DNA from: Salinimicrobium sediminis
GTDB taxonomy: Bacteria; Bacteroidota; Bacteroidia; Flavobacteriales; Flavobacteriaceae
NCBI RefSeq assembly: GCF_900215295.1
Contig: NZ_OCMF01000001.1
Span: 1,488,001 to 1,552,000, forward strand
Direction: 5' to 3'
Length of the DNA stretch: 64,000 nt
Below are positions 42,201 to 51,300 of this stretch, one piece after another; positions within the stretch are counted from its first letter, which is position 1; each line of letters opens with the position of its first letter. A program made the translations under genes and the position numbers. A model generated the notes under the pieces. It made no database searches, had not been told where the DNA came from, and saw only the letters and a list, made by a program, of their open reading frames with translations.

Positions 42201-42245
42201 CGGTATGTAAGTCCCTCCAAAAAAGGCCTTTTAAAGGTAGAGTAA
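39237..42245 (+). CDS. dnaE: Short DNA polymerase III alpha subunit (translesion-type DnaE)
   Basis: The 1002-residue C-family polymerase has a PHP domain at the N-terminus (LNNHTYYSLRYGTFPEKELC) and a catalytic core with the Asp triad region HSPPDFDIDFSWKDRQDVTD. It also has the fingers FPKGHSASYAVESYQSLYLK and an OB-fold segment near IEIYGHLITAKRTP. It is much shorter than the replicative DnaE of this phylum (about 1450 residues). The usual PHP metal His in TDHGN is replaced (TDINN), so the PHP active site is probably dead. Small size, a dead PHP site and the neighbour dinB point to error-prone lesion bypass (DnaE2/ImuC-like role). Confidence 0.9.
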   Translation: MYLNNHTYYSLRYGTFPEKELCDLAEENKATAVAVTDINNTSACLSFLKTAQKYDFKALIGIDFRNGVQQQYVGLARNNNGFKQLNDHLSAHLHVEKEFAAAAPPLEDCWFIYPLEQVIRCQKWHFREDEFIGVSVESLRKLKFSKYLQLKHKLVLLQTVTFRNKRDYNAHRLLRAIDKNILLSQLPENEQGAPSHKMLPQNTLFEAFADYPFIPQNTQRLIDGCELNFGFDSARQNRNLQIFSSSKEEDAEILKELCYKNLPRRYPHATPETYARVEKELQAIISLGFVSYFLINHDIISYAKSKNYPFIGRGSGANSVVAYIIGITNVDPIELNLYFERFINAHRHSPPDFDIDFSWKDRQDVTDYIFRRYEHTALLATYVTFKRRAVIRELGKVFGLPKAEIDKLSSGYFDPKSLDEMEQLVFRYSGLIAGFPNYLSVHSGGIAILQEPIHQYAGTFLPPKGFATIQLDMNIAEDVGIFKFDILAQRGLSKITDAIEIIKENQPEAEIEDMENISAFKNDPNINHLLRTGDCMGVFYVESPAMRGLFQKLQTDDYLGLVAASSIIRPGVSNGGMKEEYIKRHRDPERRKQAHPVLAKILDETYGIMVYQEDVLKIAHYFAGLSLEEADILRRGMSGKKRNEVDFRRLEDKFRNNCREKGYSESLIEEVWTQIMSFAGYAFPKGHSASYAVESYQSLYLKYYFPLEFMVACLNNGGGFYDVETYIQEIRKCGGRVHAPCINKSDHHTVICGKDIYLGLGYIKELEIKVVQRILEDRNFFGSFRSFDDFIDRVPISIEQLSILLKIDAFRFTGVDKHHLLWKAYFKLNKGKTATGQALLFKPPHRDFDLPELSHSFLIDAYDQMELLGFSLHDHFKLLKPECFHNLMRPGVVKAKDLQQYLGQQIEIYGHLITAKRTPTVNRQYMCFGTFYDRDGDIFDVVQFPRAAERFPLHSKGIYLCKGKVMEELGYIYITIDWMERQETIGDPRYVSPSKKGLLKVE

Positions 42246-42427
42246 AAAGATTCAGAATTTAAAATTCAATATTCAAAATTGGAATTTGGTGCTTGAAATT
42301 TGATTTTTCAGGAATTGTATAGCCTTCTACAATGTGCAAATAGCTATTTCTGATATGTACAGCACCAACTTTGGTTAGATTTTTGACTACTTTTACTTAT
42401 ATTTATTTACGAACAAAAAATTGAATT

Positions 42428-42745
42428 ATGGCTTTAGAGATAACAGACGCAACATTTGAAGAGCAAGTGCTAAAAAGTGACAAACCGGTAATGGTTGACT
42501 TTTGGGCAGCCTGGTGTGGACCTTGTAGAATGGTAGGTCCAATCATTGACGACATCAGTAAAGAATACGAAGGTAAAGCAGTAGTAGGAAAACTGGATGT
42601 GGATGCAAACCAGGAATTTGCTGCCAAATATGGAGTGAGGAATATCCCCACAGTTTTGATCTTCAAAAATGGGGAAGTAGTAGGAAGACAGGTAGGAGTT
42701 GCTCCTAAAAATACATATGCAGAAGCTTTAGACCAGCTTTTGTAA
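42428..42745 (+). CDS. trxA: Thioredoxin
   Basis: The 105-residue thioredoxin has the active site WCGPC (about 31-35) in FWAAWCGPCRMVGP, the cis-Pro in RNIPTVLIFKNGE and the full-length thioredoxin fold. It reduces protein disulfides and serves as electron donor. AT-rich promoter DNA precedes it and a strong bidirectional terminator follows. dnaE-trxA-DUF58 order is seen repeatedly in this bacterial family. Confidence 0.95.
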   Translation: MALEITDATFEEQVLKSDKPVMVDFWAAWCGPCRMVGPIIDDISKEYEGKAVVGKLDVDANQEFAAKYGVRNIPTVLIFKNGEVVGRQVGVAPKNTYAEALDQLL

Positions 42746-42764
42746 TGGATGATTCCATAAAAAA

Positions 42765-42800
42765 ATAAACAGGCCCGGAATTTTCCGGGCCTGTTTATTT
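42765..42800. terminator. Bidirectional terminator
   Basis: The arms ATAAACAGGCCCGGAA and TTCCGGGCCTGTTTAT are perfect, with T-rich DNA on both sides. It separates the convergent trxA and 42816-43250 genes. Confidence 0.85.
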
Positions 42801-42815
42801 TTGGTCTGATTTACA

Positions 42816-43250
42816 TCACTCCCATTTTCGGGCTAATTCGGTTTTCCAGTCCTGGATATAGGAATAATATTCCTGCCAAATCTCACGGGCTTTTTCCTCG
42901 CCGCCCACTTTTTTCATGAATGCATCCCTGAATTTTGCTCCGGTAGGGCTTATTTCATAATCCAGTGTCTTGATACCTTCTTCAAGTTCCCAGATAAATA
43001 TCATATCCCATTCTCCCGAAACCAGGTCCAGCATCATGTGAGGTCCGGGTAAATTTGATTCCATACCCGTAGCCATGAAATGATCCTTAATGATCGCCTG
43101 GGCTTTTTCTTTTTGCCCTGCCTTATATTTCACCTGTACAATCTCAAACCATTGAGGATTTTCAAATTGTTTCGCTTTGGTCTCCTGTCCCTGTGCCGTA
43201 GAAGTAAACAGGAACAATGTCCACATCGTCAATAGCATTAAATTTTTCAT
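42816..43250 (-). CDS. Secreted protein, unknown
   Basis: The 144-residue protein has a signal peptide (MKNLMLLTMWTLFLFTSTAQ, GQE). The mature part (WFEIVQVKYKAGQKEKAQAI, then IIKDHFMATGMES, MMLDLVSGEWDMIFIWELE) has the look of a small dimeric alpha-beta-barrel (NIPSNAP/antibiotic-monooxygenase-like) protein, judging by the alternating strands and amphipathic helices. I am not sure of that. It has its own terminator and no operon partners. Confidence 0.6.
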   Translation of the reverse strand: MKNLMLLTMWTLFLFTSTAQGQETKAKQFENPQWFEIVQVKYKAGQKEKAQAIIKDHFMATGMESNLPGPHMMLDLVSGEWDMIFIWELEEGIKTLDYEISPTGAKFRDAFMKKVGGEEKAREIWQEYYSYIQDWKTELARKWE

Positions 43251-43417
43251 ATAATAAAAGTTTTTGGTTTCCGGTGTATTTAGCTTTAATTTACTAAAAA
43301 TCAGCTTATTAAATAAGAGTTTAGAAAAATAATCAGGTTTTGGAAGGGTCCGGCTGTTGAAAAGCTTATCTCTATGAACTGAGATTTAATTAATTTAGAA
43401 GATTTGACACCACATCT

Positions 43418-44344
43418 ATGCAGCTGGAACAGGAAATAAATAAATCGGAATTTCTTAACCTGGACCTTCTTTCGAGGCAGGTAGTAGAGGGATTTATTTC
43501 CGGACTGCATAAAAGTCCCTTCCATGGTTTTTCTGCGGAATTTGCTGAACATAAGGTTTATAACCCCGGAGAGACAACCCGGCATATAGACTGGAAACTT
43601 TTCGCACGTACAGATAAGCTTTATACCAAACGCTACGAAGAGGAAACCAATTTAAGATGCCATTTGATCATCGATAATTCGGCTTCAATGCATTTTCCGC
43701 AGAAGAAAGTACAAAATCTTGGAAACCTCAATAAAATAGGATTTTCGGTACTTGCTGCGGCCTGTTTGATGCAGATCCTTAAGAAACAGAGAGATGCGGT
43801 GGGTTTAAGCATCTATAGTGATCAATATGAATATTATGCTCCCGAAAAAGGCGGCGAACGTCACCGGCGTATGCTGCTTCACGTGTTAGAAGAAACCTTG
43901 AAACAACAAAAATCGGGTAAGGAGACCAATACCTATACCTACCTGCACCAGATCGCCGAGAAGATGAAACGGCGTTCCCTGATCTTTCTTTTTACAGATA
44001 TGTTCCAGGATGAGGTGGAAGAGGATAAGTTGTTCGAGTCCCTGAGACATCTAAAGTATAACAAACATGAATTGATCATGTTTCATGTGTTGGATCGCAG
44101 GAAAGAATTCAATTTTGATTTTGGAGATACCCCGCAACGTTTTACCGATGTTGAAACCGGGGAGAAAATTGACCTTTATGCTGAAAATGTGAAGGATAGC
44201 TACCGGCAGGTTGTAACTGAATACTTTGATAAGCTGAAATTACGGTGCTCCCGGTACGGGATCAAATATGTGGAAGCAGACATCAATGAGAATTTCAATA
44301 AAATTTTGTCCACTTATCTGGTTGAGCGACAGAAGTTTGTTTAA
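43418..44344 (+). CDS. DUF58 protein
   Basis: The 308-residue protein has the DUF58 signature HIDWKLFARTDKLYTKRYEE, followed by a von Willebrand-like motif IIDNSASMHFP with the DxSxS metal-site spacing and a later FLFTDMFQD. DUF58 proteins work with MoxR ATPases in chaperone-type assembly. In this window no MoxR gene is adjacent. Start chosen at the ATG 43418. It follows trxA in the way common to Flavobacteriaceae, though a convergent gene now separates them. Confidence 0.85.
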   Translation: MQLEQEINKSEFLNLDLLSRQVVEGFISGLHKSPFHGFSAEFAEHKVYNPGETTRHIDWKLFARTDKLYTKRYEEETNLRCHLIIDNSASMHFPQKKVQNLGNLNKIGFSVLAAACLMQILKKQRDAVGLSIYSDQYEYYAPEKGGERHRRMLLHVLEETLKQQKSGKETNTYTYLHQIAEKMKRRSLIFLFTDMFQDEVEEDKLFESLRHLKYNKHELIMFHVLDRRKEFNFDFGDTPQRFTDVETGEKIDLYAENVKDSYRQVVTEYFDKLKLRCSRYGIKYVEADINENFNKILSTYLVERQKFV

Positions 44345-44466
44345 GCAGGAAAAAATTCTTCCAAAATAATTTCAAAAAGGTTTGCTGAATTTAAAATGTG
44401 CAGTATATTTGCCCTCGCAATCAAGGAACGCTATTTGTTTAAGGTTGTAAGTTCTTAAAAAGAGTT

Positions 44467-44540
44467 GGTCTGGTAGTTCAGTTGGTTAGAATACCTGCCT
44501 GTCACGCAGGGGGTCGCGAGTTCGAGTCTCGTCCAGACCG
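44467..44540 (+). tRNA. tRNA-Asp (GTC)
   Basis: A 74-base cloverleaf: acceptor GGTCTGG / CCAGACC with discriminator G, anticodon loop CTGTCAC with GTC for Asp, T-arm GTTCGAGTC. No CCA is encoded. A strong terminator follows at 44554. Confidence 0.95.
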
Positions 44541-44553
44541 CAACATGAAAAAG

Positions 44554-44581
44554 AAGCTCCTCATTAGAGGGGCTTTTTTTA
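44554..44581 (+). terminator. Terminator of tRNA-Asp
   Basis: The stem AAGCTCCTC / GAGGGGCTT is followed by seven T, 13 bases after the tRNA. The same downstream motif (GAAAAAGAAG then a CTCC hairpin) is found with a tRNA relic at 56,850-56,926. Confidence 0.8.
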
Positions 44582-44919
44582 TGGGGTAAAGTGAGCTTTA
44601 TTATAATTAAGGTCTTTGATGGCGGTCTTTTAAAAAAAAAATCATCTCTTCCGGGCCTAAGGGTTTGCCAGTCATTATTCCTAATCAGTTTTTCTAAAAT
44701 TTTCATTTCCTTAAACATCCTCTTTAAAATTGGTTTTATAGGGATTCCTAATATCCCCAAGTGACTTCTTTTTCCTTTAGTTGATGATATTTACGATGGT
44801 AAATGACCTTGTAATTGTTTAAATTTCAGGAGTTAAAAAAAATAATTTTGTCCAAAAAAATATTTTATGCTGTTGGTTTTGCTATGTTTTTTTAACATAA
44901 CAATATCTTACATTTGATC
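44582..44919. other. Intergenic stretch without a confident gene
   Basis: AT-rich. A long leftward open frame here runs through the antisense strand of tRNA-Asp and is not believed. A perfect -7-like TACATTTG lies at 44909-44916, immediately before the next gene and hence probably too close to be its promoter. Confidence 0.4.
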
Positions 44920-45285
44920 ATGAAAATGCTGAAAACTGTTAGTATCTCACCTGGAGTGATTTTCTTGTTGCTAATGCTTCTTGGAAGCAGTAGTCCGCTT
45001 TTTTCAGCTAATAATTTTATTGAGAATTCTGCCATTCAGGAAGACTCAGTAGAGTTTTGGAGTGATAGTCTGGAAGATGAACAGTTAAATATTTTAAATG
45101 ACTCCATTCTTCCCTTTCAAAACAATCCTGTTTTTGTCTACGGCTTTTCCGGCTTGTATGGTGAATACGATGCTCTTCTTAAAATCCATAGCATTGCATC
45201 CCTTAGCTACGTTATCTCGTGCCGTTCCATTGTTCCCGGTCTGGGCATAAGGGAGTTGATCTATCCGTTCCACGTTTTTCTTTAA
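44920..45285 (+). CDS. Small secreted protein, unknown
   Basis: The 121-residue frame, with ATG at 44920, has a likely signal (MKMLKTVSISPGVIFLLLML, LGSSSPLFSA). It is followed by an acidic mature part (NFIENSAIQEDSVEFWSDSL) and a C-terminal hydrophobic stretch. No family is recognised. It is isolated, with low coding-like regularity towards its end, so it may be decaying. Confidence 0.4.
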   Translation: MKMLKTVSISPGVIFLLLMLLGSSSPLFSANNFIENSAIQEDSVEFWSDSLEDEQLNILNDSILPFQNNPVFVYGFSGLYGEYDALLKIHSIASLSYVISCRSIVPGLGIRELIYPFHVFL

Positions 45286-45321
45286 ATCCTTTTCATAAAA
45301 AACTAGAGGTAAATAGCCTTT

Positions 45322-45352
45322 TAGGTATCTCACCAGTTGATTGATACCTCTT
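45322..45352 (+). terminator. Hairpin after the 44920 gene
   Basis: The arms TAGGTATC and GATACCT with a 14-base loop are followed by CTTATTTTATG. It may terminate the upstream transcript. Note that its orientation (GGTATC...GATACC) differs from the AATACC-N8-GGTATT regulon sites. Confidence 0.45.
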
Positions 45353-45384
45353 ATTTTATGTCTTAATATTTAATTGAAAAAAAA

Positions 45385-45888
45385 ATGAAACTTGATATCA
45401 TAATTGTGGACCTGATCCTTATTGCAGCAGTTGCATTACCTTATATATTATTTATCCTTTTGGGAAAAAAGGAAGAGGGTGGACTAAAAAGTAAATTTTT
45501 CGAAGAGGTTAAAAAAAATGAATTACATCTTCAGGAAAAGGACAAATGGAATACTAACCTTGTAGGCCTTGATAAGGAAAAGGCCAAAATAATTATTGTT
45601 CAAAAAAGGAAGGCCGGTTTTGTAACTGAACTTATTGACCTGAGGCAGGTACAGGCATGTAATATTCTCCAGGAGACACAAACCTTGAAATTGAACAAAC
45701 GAACAGCAAACATTCTCCAAAAAATAGACCTTCAGTTTATTTTATTTGATGGAAGCATTCAAATAATCAACCTGTTCAACTGTGAGGAAACCTTTTCGCA
45801 GGAATATGAATTAGTGCATGCAGAAAAATGGAATCAAATTATAAATAGATCTCTGGTCAATCGTCCCAATGTAAATTCTGCAGCATAA
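45385..45888 (+). CDS. Membrane-anchored hypothetical protein
   Basis: The 167-residue protein has an N-terminal transmembrane helix (IVDLILIAAVALPYILFILL) and a cytoplasmic part with two strands-rich modules (KIIIVQKRKAGFVTELIDLR, KIDLQFILFDGSIQIINLFN). No known domain. It is a single gene between two hairpins (45322 and about 45900), with nothing in its surroundings to suggest a task. Confidence 0.6.
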   Translation: MKLDIIIVDLILIAAVALPYILFILLGKKEEGGLKSKFFEEVKKNELHLQEKDKWNTNLVGLDKEKAKIIIVQKRKAGFVTELIDLRQVQACNILQETQTLKLNKRTANILQKIDLQFILFDGSIQIINLFNCEETFSQEYELVHAEKWNQIINRSLVNRPNVNSAA

Positions 45889-45976
45889 TAAAATATAGGA
45901 GAGGAGCCGTCATTTAAGACGCTCTTCTCCATTTCAATTTCCTCATATTTCTAAAATTCATTTCTTAAATATATAG

Positions 45977-46915
45977 ATGATACTACAAATTATTCTACTC
46001 ATTGCCGGATTTTTACTGCTGATAAAGGGGGCCGACTGGCTTGTGGAGAACTCGTCGTCCTTTGCCCGTAAAAAGAAAATATCCGATTTGGCTATAGGTC
46101 TTACCATAGTTGCTTTTGGAACCTCGGCTCCTGAACTCGTTGTGAATGTGGTTGCGGCCTATCAGGGTCATGAAGACATAGTCTTTGCGAATATAATTGG
46201 AAGTAATAACTTCAACCTGTTTTTCATTCTTGGAGTAGCCGGGCTTATATCTCCTTTGCTGGTACAGCATACTACTGTATGGAAAGAGATTCCCATCTCC
46301 TTATTTGCGGCTATAGTACTTTATTTTTTAGTCATGGAAGGTTTCTTAAGCAGGTGGGATGCTTTAGTTTTGATCATCTTTTTCCTTGGGTTTTTGTTCT
46401 ACGTATACAAGCAGCTAAAAGATGTGCCTTCCACTTCTCCCGCACCTTTACAAGAGAAATCAAACCTCAGAATTTTTGTTTTTATTATTCTGGGCCTGAC
46501 AGGCTTAATAGTGGGTGGAAGACTCGTGGTGGAAAGTGCAATGGATATTGCAGGAAGTCTTGGGATGAGTGAAAAGATTATTGGGATAACTATTGTAGCT
46601 GCAGGTACTTCTTTGCCTGAATTAGCTACTTCTGTTATTGCAGCTTTAAAGAAGAACAATGACATTGCTGTAGGCAATATTATTGGCTCCAATATCTTTA
46701 ATATTTTCTTTATTCTTGGATTAAGTGCGTTGGTGAGACCTATAAATTTCAGTCCGGTTTTTAATATTGATCTATATCTGCTCTTTGCCGGTACAGGGCT
46801 CTTGTTTCTCTTTATGTTCCTGGGTGGAAAAAGAAAACTTGAACGTTGGGAAGCCGGGTTCTTACTTATGAGCTATATAGGCTATACCACTTATCTGGTG
46901 CTTAAGGAGGTGTAA
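45977..46915 (+). CDS. Ca2+/Na+ antiporter, YrbG-type
   Basis: The 312-residue membrane protein has two inverted repeats, each with the CaCA alpha motif: GLTIVAFGTSAPELVVNVVA, then NIIGSNNFNLFFI, and GITIVAAGTSLPELATSVIA, then NIIGSNIFNIFFI. The GTSAPE/GTSLPE and GSNxFN pairs bind Ca2+. Ten or eleven helices. It exchanges Na+ or H+ for Ca2+ across the inner membrane. The symporter gene is 38 bases downstream in the same direction. Confidence 0.92.
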   Translation: MILQIILLIAGFLLLIKGADWLVENSSSFARKKKISDLAIGLTIVAFGTSAPELVVNVVAAYQGHEDIVFANIIGSNNFNLFFILGVAGLISPLLVQHTTVWKEIPISLFAAIVLYFLVMEGFLSRWDALVLIIFFLGFLFYVYKQLKDVPSTSPAPLQEKSNLRIFVFIILGLTGLIVGGRLVVESAMDIAGSLGMSEKIIGITIVAAGTSLPELATSVIAALKKNNDIAVGNIIGSNIFNIFFILGLSALVRPINFSPVFNIDLYLLFAGTGLLFLFMFLGGKRKLERWEAGFLLMSYIGYTTYLVLKEV

Positions 46916-46953
46916 TTTTCTTTTCTCTGATCATTAATTAGTAATTGGATTTT

Positions 46954-48231
46954 ATGAAGAAACAAGGATTTCCTTTGCATTGGAAGATTCTTATTGGAAT
47001 GTTTCTCGGGGTAATTGTAGGTTTAATATTAGGACAATTTGAATGGGGACCTGGTTTTGGGAGGGATTGGATCAAACCTTTTGGTACTATGTTCATAAAT
47101 GCCCTGAAGCTTATAGCAGTACCTTTAATACTTGCGTCTCTCATTAAAGGTGTTTCAGACCTTAAGGATCTTTCAAGTCTTTCTAAAATGGGATTTCGTA
47201 CGATCACTATTTTTCTTTTTACCACCGTCACTGCAGTATCATTAGGACTTCTCCTGGTAAACACCATCAAGCCCGGTTCTTCAATATCTGAAGAAACCAG
47301 GAAAAATTTATTGGCAAGTTATGAATCAGAAACTGCCGCAAACATTGAAAAGGCAGATGAACGTTTGGAAACAGGGCCCCTACAGGGGATTGTAGAAATT
47401 ATACCGGAAAACTTTATCTGGGCTGCTGCAGACAATCGTAATATGCTCCAGGTAATTTTCTTTGCCCTTTTAATAGGGGTAGCATTAATTCTAATTCCTG
47501 AGAAATCGGCAAAGCCCTTAAAGGAATTTTTTGACAGCTTCAATGAGGTGATACTTAAGATCATTGATATTATAATGATGACAGCTCCTCTTGGGGCATT
47601 TGCTTTACTGGCGGCTCTCGTTATTGATGCCCCAAGTGTAGATCTTTTTGCTGCGCTTGGCTGGTATTCTATTACGGTTATCATAGGCCTGTTCCTGATG
47701 ATTTGCGTCTATGGAATTCTGGTGTACACCTTTGCAGGCAAATCTCCGTTCCAATTTTTTAAGAAATTGGCGCCGGCTCAATTATTAGCCTTTTCTACCA
47801 GTTCAAGTGCAGCGACGCTTCCTGTCACTATGGAAAGAGTAACAGAGCACATAGGTGTGCCTAAAGAGGTAGCAAGCTTTGTTCTTCCCATAGGTGCCAC
47901 TATAAACATGGACGGTACCAGTTTATACCAGGCTGTGGCTGCTGTATTTATAGCTCAGGCCTTTGGTTTGGATCTAAGTTTGGGAACTCAGTTAGGTATC
48001 ATAGTAACTGCAACTCTTGCTTCTATTGGGTCTGCGGCAGTCCCCGGTGCGGGAATGGTCATGTTGGTAATTGTACTCGCACAGGCGGGAATTCCTGAAG
48101 CGGGCCTGGCTTTAATTTTCGGAATTGACAGGCCATTAGATATGTGTAGAACAGTAGTAAATGTCTCGGGAGATGCAGCGGTTTCAACATTGGTGGCAAA
48201 AGCCATACCTACTTATAAAGATGGGGAATGA
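46954..48231 (+). CDS. Dicarboxylate/amino acid:cation symporter (DAACS family)
   Basis: The 425-residue transporter starts at the ATG 46954 (MKKQGFPLHWKILIGMFLGV). Family hallmarks are the Ser-rich motif AFSTSSSAATLPVTMERVTE, the NMDGTSLYQAVAAVFIAQ signature and late SAAVPGAGMVMLVIVLAQAG with the GIDRPLDMCRTVVNV motif. These belong to GltP/GltT-like transporters, which take up glutamate, aspartate or C4-dicarboxylates with Na+ or H+. It is probably co-transcribed with the antiporter, and a terminator follows. Confidence 0.93.
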   Translation: MKKQGFPLHWKILIGMFLGVIVGLILGQFEWGPGFGRDWIKPFGTMFINALKLIAVPLILASLIKGVSDLKDLSSLSKMGFRTITIFLFTTVTAVSLGLLLVNTIKPGSSISEETRKNLLASYESETAANIEKADERLETGPLQGIVEIIPENFIWAAADNRNMLQVIFFALLIGVALILIPEKSAKPLKEFFDSFNEVILKIIDIIMMTAPLGAFALLAALVIDAPSVDLFAALGWYSITVIIGLFLMICVYGILVYTFAGKSPFQFFKKLAPAQLLAFSTSSSAATLPVTMERVTEHIGVPKEVASFVLPIGATINMDGTSLYQAVAAVFIAQAFGLDLSLGTQLGIIVTATLASIGSAAVPGAGMVMLVIVLAQAGIPEAGLALIFGIDRPLDMCRTVVNVSGDAAVSTLVAKAIPTYKDGE

Positions 48232-48280
48232 CTTTTAAATAACAGAGGATAAACCGGTCACCCTGACATCGGTCTTTTTA

Positions 48281-48318
48281 AAAAAAGCCTCCAAATCATC
48301 GTTTTTAGAGGCTTTTTT
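48281..48318 (+). terminator. Rho-independent terminator
   Basis: The arms AAAAAAGCCTC and GAGGCTTTTTT end in T. It closes the transporter transcript and lies between convergent genes. Confidence 0.8.
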
Positions 48319-48330
48319 GTTTTTGATATT

Positions 48331-51300
48331 TTACAGCTTTTTAAAATTATTTAAGGGTTCCCTGTCTATGAGCAAATGATTGGGATCTATTCCCACCAAA
48401 TCGGGTTCTTTATTCACCTGAATTGTGACCGAATTTTCTCCTGAAGTTATTCTATGCCTTTTTAAGTAAAGTAATTCTCCGAGATCACCTTCGGGAGAGT
48501 TGGCGTATACGGCCAGATCAATATAATCCGCAACAGGCAATTCTGTGACCACACCTTTTTCATCTACTGCAATTTTTTTGATCTCAAAATTAAAAGTGAC
48601 CTCCCATTTACCATTTTTGGAAGGAGTGACAACAGATTCTTTGGCTTCCATTTCCCAGAAAGTATTCTGCGCAAAAAGGTCGTGCAGCAGGTACTGCAGG
48701 GAATCGGGGGTTACCTGTTGGAGTTCGGCGTAGAGATCGAGGGTCGTGGGAAGTGGCGGTTCTCTGGACTCAAATCTTTCCAGCAGTCTTTTCAACGCCA
48801 GATTCACCTTTTCTTCTCCAATATATTCCTGAACAGTGTACAGCGCGAATGGACCCTTGCGGTAAGCGTTAAATTTATCTGTAGCTCGAAGGAGAGGAAC
48901 ATCGGCGGGGGAGCGCGGAGATTCATACTCCATTCTCATCACGTGTAACAGCGTCTCGAGATGCTCCTTCCCGAAGGTATTTTTCACCAGCATCCACGAG
49001 CTGTACCACGCCAGGCTTTCAGTAAGTATGGGAGCTCCTTCAATATAGGCAGGCCTCAGTTCATTCCCCCACCATTGGTGCGCCACTTCATGACCGGTTA
49101 CAGCAAACGGAAAATCAAGTTTCCGGTGATCTTTTTCGGGTGCAAAGAAGGAAAAACCTTCAGTGTACGACATGGTTACGGGATTACCATTAAGCCCGAC
49201 TCCGCTTCCGGGAAATTCAACCAGCCTAATCTGGCTGTGAGGATACGGACTAAAATTTTCAGAAAAATATTCCAGCGAGGCTTGAACTCCATGAAGCATT
49301 CGCTCAAGATTTCGGGTGTGTCCGGGATGATAAAAGATCTGGATATCGACATCATTCCAGCTCGATTCGTGCAGTTTGTATTCCGCAGAAAAGATCTCGT
49401 AATTATGTGTGATCGGAACATCTGTGGCGTAGTCAAAATAGTTGCGATCGTCTTCTTTCCAGCTTCTTTTGAGAGTCCCGGCGGTAATTGCAGTCTGCTC
49501 TGAAGATGTACCCAAAACCGCTTCAAAATGTATTTTTTCGGCTCCGCTTATGTCCATGGTTCTAGTGCGGTCATATAATGATGGCACCCTGGACTGCAGC
49601 GGCAAACCAAATTTTTCCCTTTGCGCCTTATCACTTATTTCCCGGCCCTCCTTATACCCAATAGCAGGTAATAAATGATAACCAATATAAGTCCCATTTG
49701 CAACTACCTCCTGATTTCGGCCATAATTGCTGAATCCCTTTTGATCCAAACGCGCTAAAAATTCCAGCTGAAGGGAATCTCCCGGCAAAAGCGGCTTTTT
49801 AAGCCTGTAGATTCTGTGTCCAAGATCATTGTCGATAATGACCGCGGAAGTTTCTTCGGAAAACTTCATTTTTTCAGGATCAACGTCTGAAGTAGTTGAG
49901 ATATGAAGCGTATCGATCGCTTCGGAAGTTTTGTTCACGAGCTTGTAAGTTCCTTTAATTTCTGCTGCCTGTTCTTCAGGATAAAGTTCCACCTGAAGTT
50001 TGACTTCAGAAAGGATTGGCTGAAGCGCATTTTTGAAATTTCCGTATTTATTCTCATAAAGTACCTTCCGTTCTGTTTTCTCAGTGACCGAATTGTAGTC
50101 GTTCAGGACATTGGTATTGTAAAACACATATCCTCCGACAAGGAAAACAACCAGAAGGGCCGGCAGGCCAACCTTTGCGGGAGTTCCGGAGAAATTTTCC
50201 TTCGCCTGATTATACCTTCTGCTAAATTTAGATTCCTTTCCTCTCACCCAGAACAACCTCGACACCAATGCGAGCAGGATCGCCCAAACCGCCCAATAGA
50301 ACTTGAACCAAAGCCACGGACCGATTGATGATGCAAAACCACTGATTTCAGAATAAAACCATTCCGGAGCCGCGCCGTAGATCAGCAGGTTGTGATGAAG
50401 GTTCATTAGCCCCGGGAAGTACATGTAAAAGAACATGATAAAGAGTACCAAATGCCCCACATACTTCTGGTTGACCAACACGTGAACCAGAAAAGCCACG
50501 GCGGTAAAAAGCAGCAGATCAAAAAATCTCAAACCGAAAAGCACTTTTAGATAGAGCATAAGATCAACTGACGGGGAATCAAGTAAATACTGAACAATAA
50601 AACCGGTACACATCACCAGCAACTGCAAAAAGAACAGCAGGATCGCAAGACCGAAAAATTTTGAAAGGAACAAGACCGAATCCTTAACCGGGGCAGCATC
50701 ATTGATCTCGTTCAAGCGTGAGTCCCGTTCTTTCCAGATGAGATCACCGGCGTAATATGTGATCAAAAGTGCAAAGACCAAACCTGTTCCCATGGCTTTG
50801 AGAAAGCCAATCACGACATAGGTTGTAGGGATCATAGGCACGCCCAACTGACCTTCAAGGACTTCTTTACTGGCGATGATGCTAAGCACAGCAATAGCCG
50901 GATAGATGAGCCACACCATTCCCTTAAACATGCTTCGGAAGGAGCTTAGACTCAGGTAAGTCACCTGCCGGATTTTTGTTCTGAGGTCAAAACTTCTTTG
51001 AACCAAGGGTGCAGCAACTCCGTTGCTCCATATCTTTTTTGGAATTTCTGAAGTGCCTGGATTATTTGTCCTGGATTTTCTTTTACTGCCGGTTTGTAAC
51101 TTAAAACTGAAACTGAAATATGCCCAGGCCAGTAAAACAAAGGAGCCGGCCAGCCAGAACAGCCTGTTTAGAAAGAGGAACTTATCGGCTGCCACAAATC
51201 CCGATTTTAGCTCCAGGGGCGTCTGTACCTTCCGGAGTTCCTTAAGAATGGTAAGACCCGAAAGGTCCAGTTTTTTAGCCAAAGCCCATTTTCCAATTTC

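Noticed and set aside
44467-44540. tRNA-Asp as a second integration site in this window
   Set aside because: The gene is intact with its terminator, and no integrase or phage gene is adjacent. Only the distant degraded relic at 56,850 hints at past events.
44455-44760. Leftward open frame of about 100 codons over the tRNA-Asp region
   Set aside because: Half of it is the antisense strand of tRNA-Asp (the classic WTRLELATPCVTGR artefact), and the rest has no family resemblance.
45322-45352. Sixth regulon site
   Set aside because: The arms are in the opposite order (GGTATC...GATACC) with a 14-base loop, so it is a hairpin and not the AATACC-N8-GGTATT palindrome.
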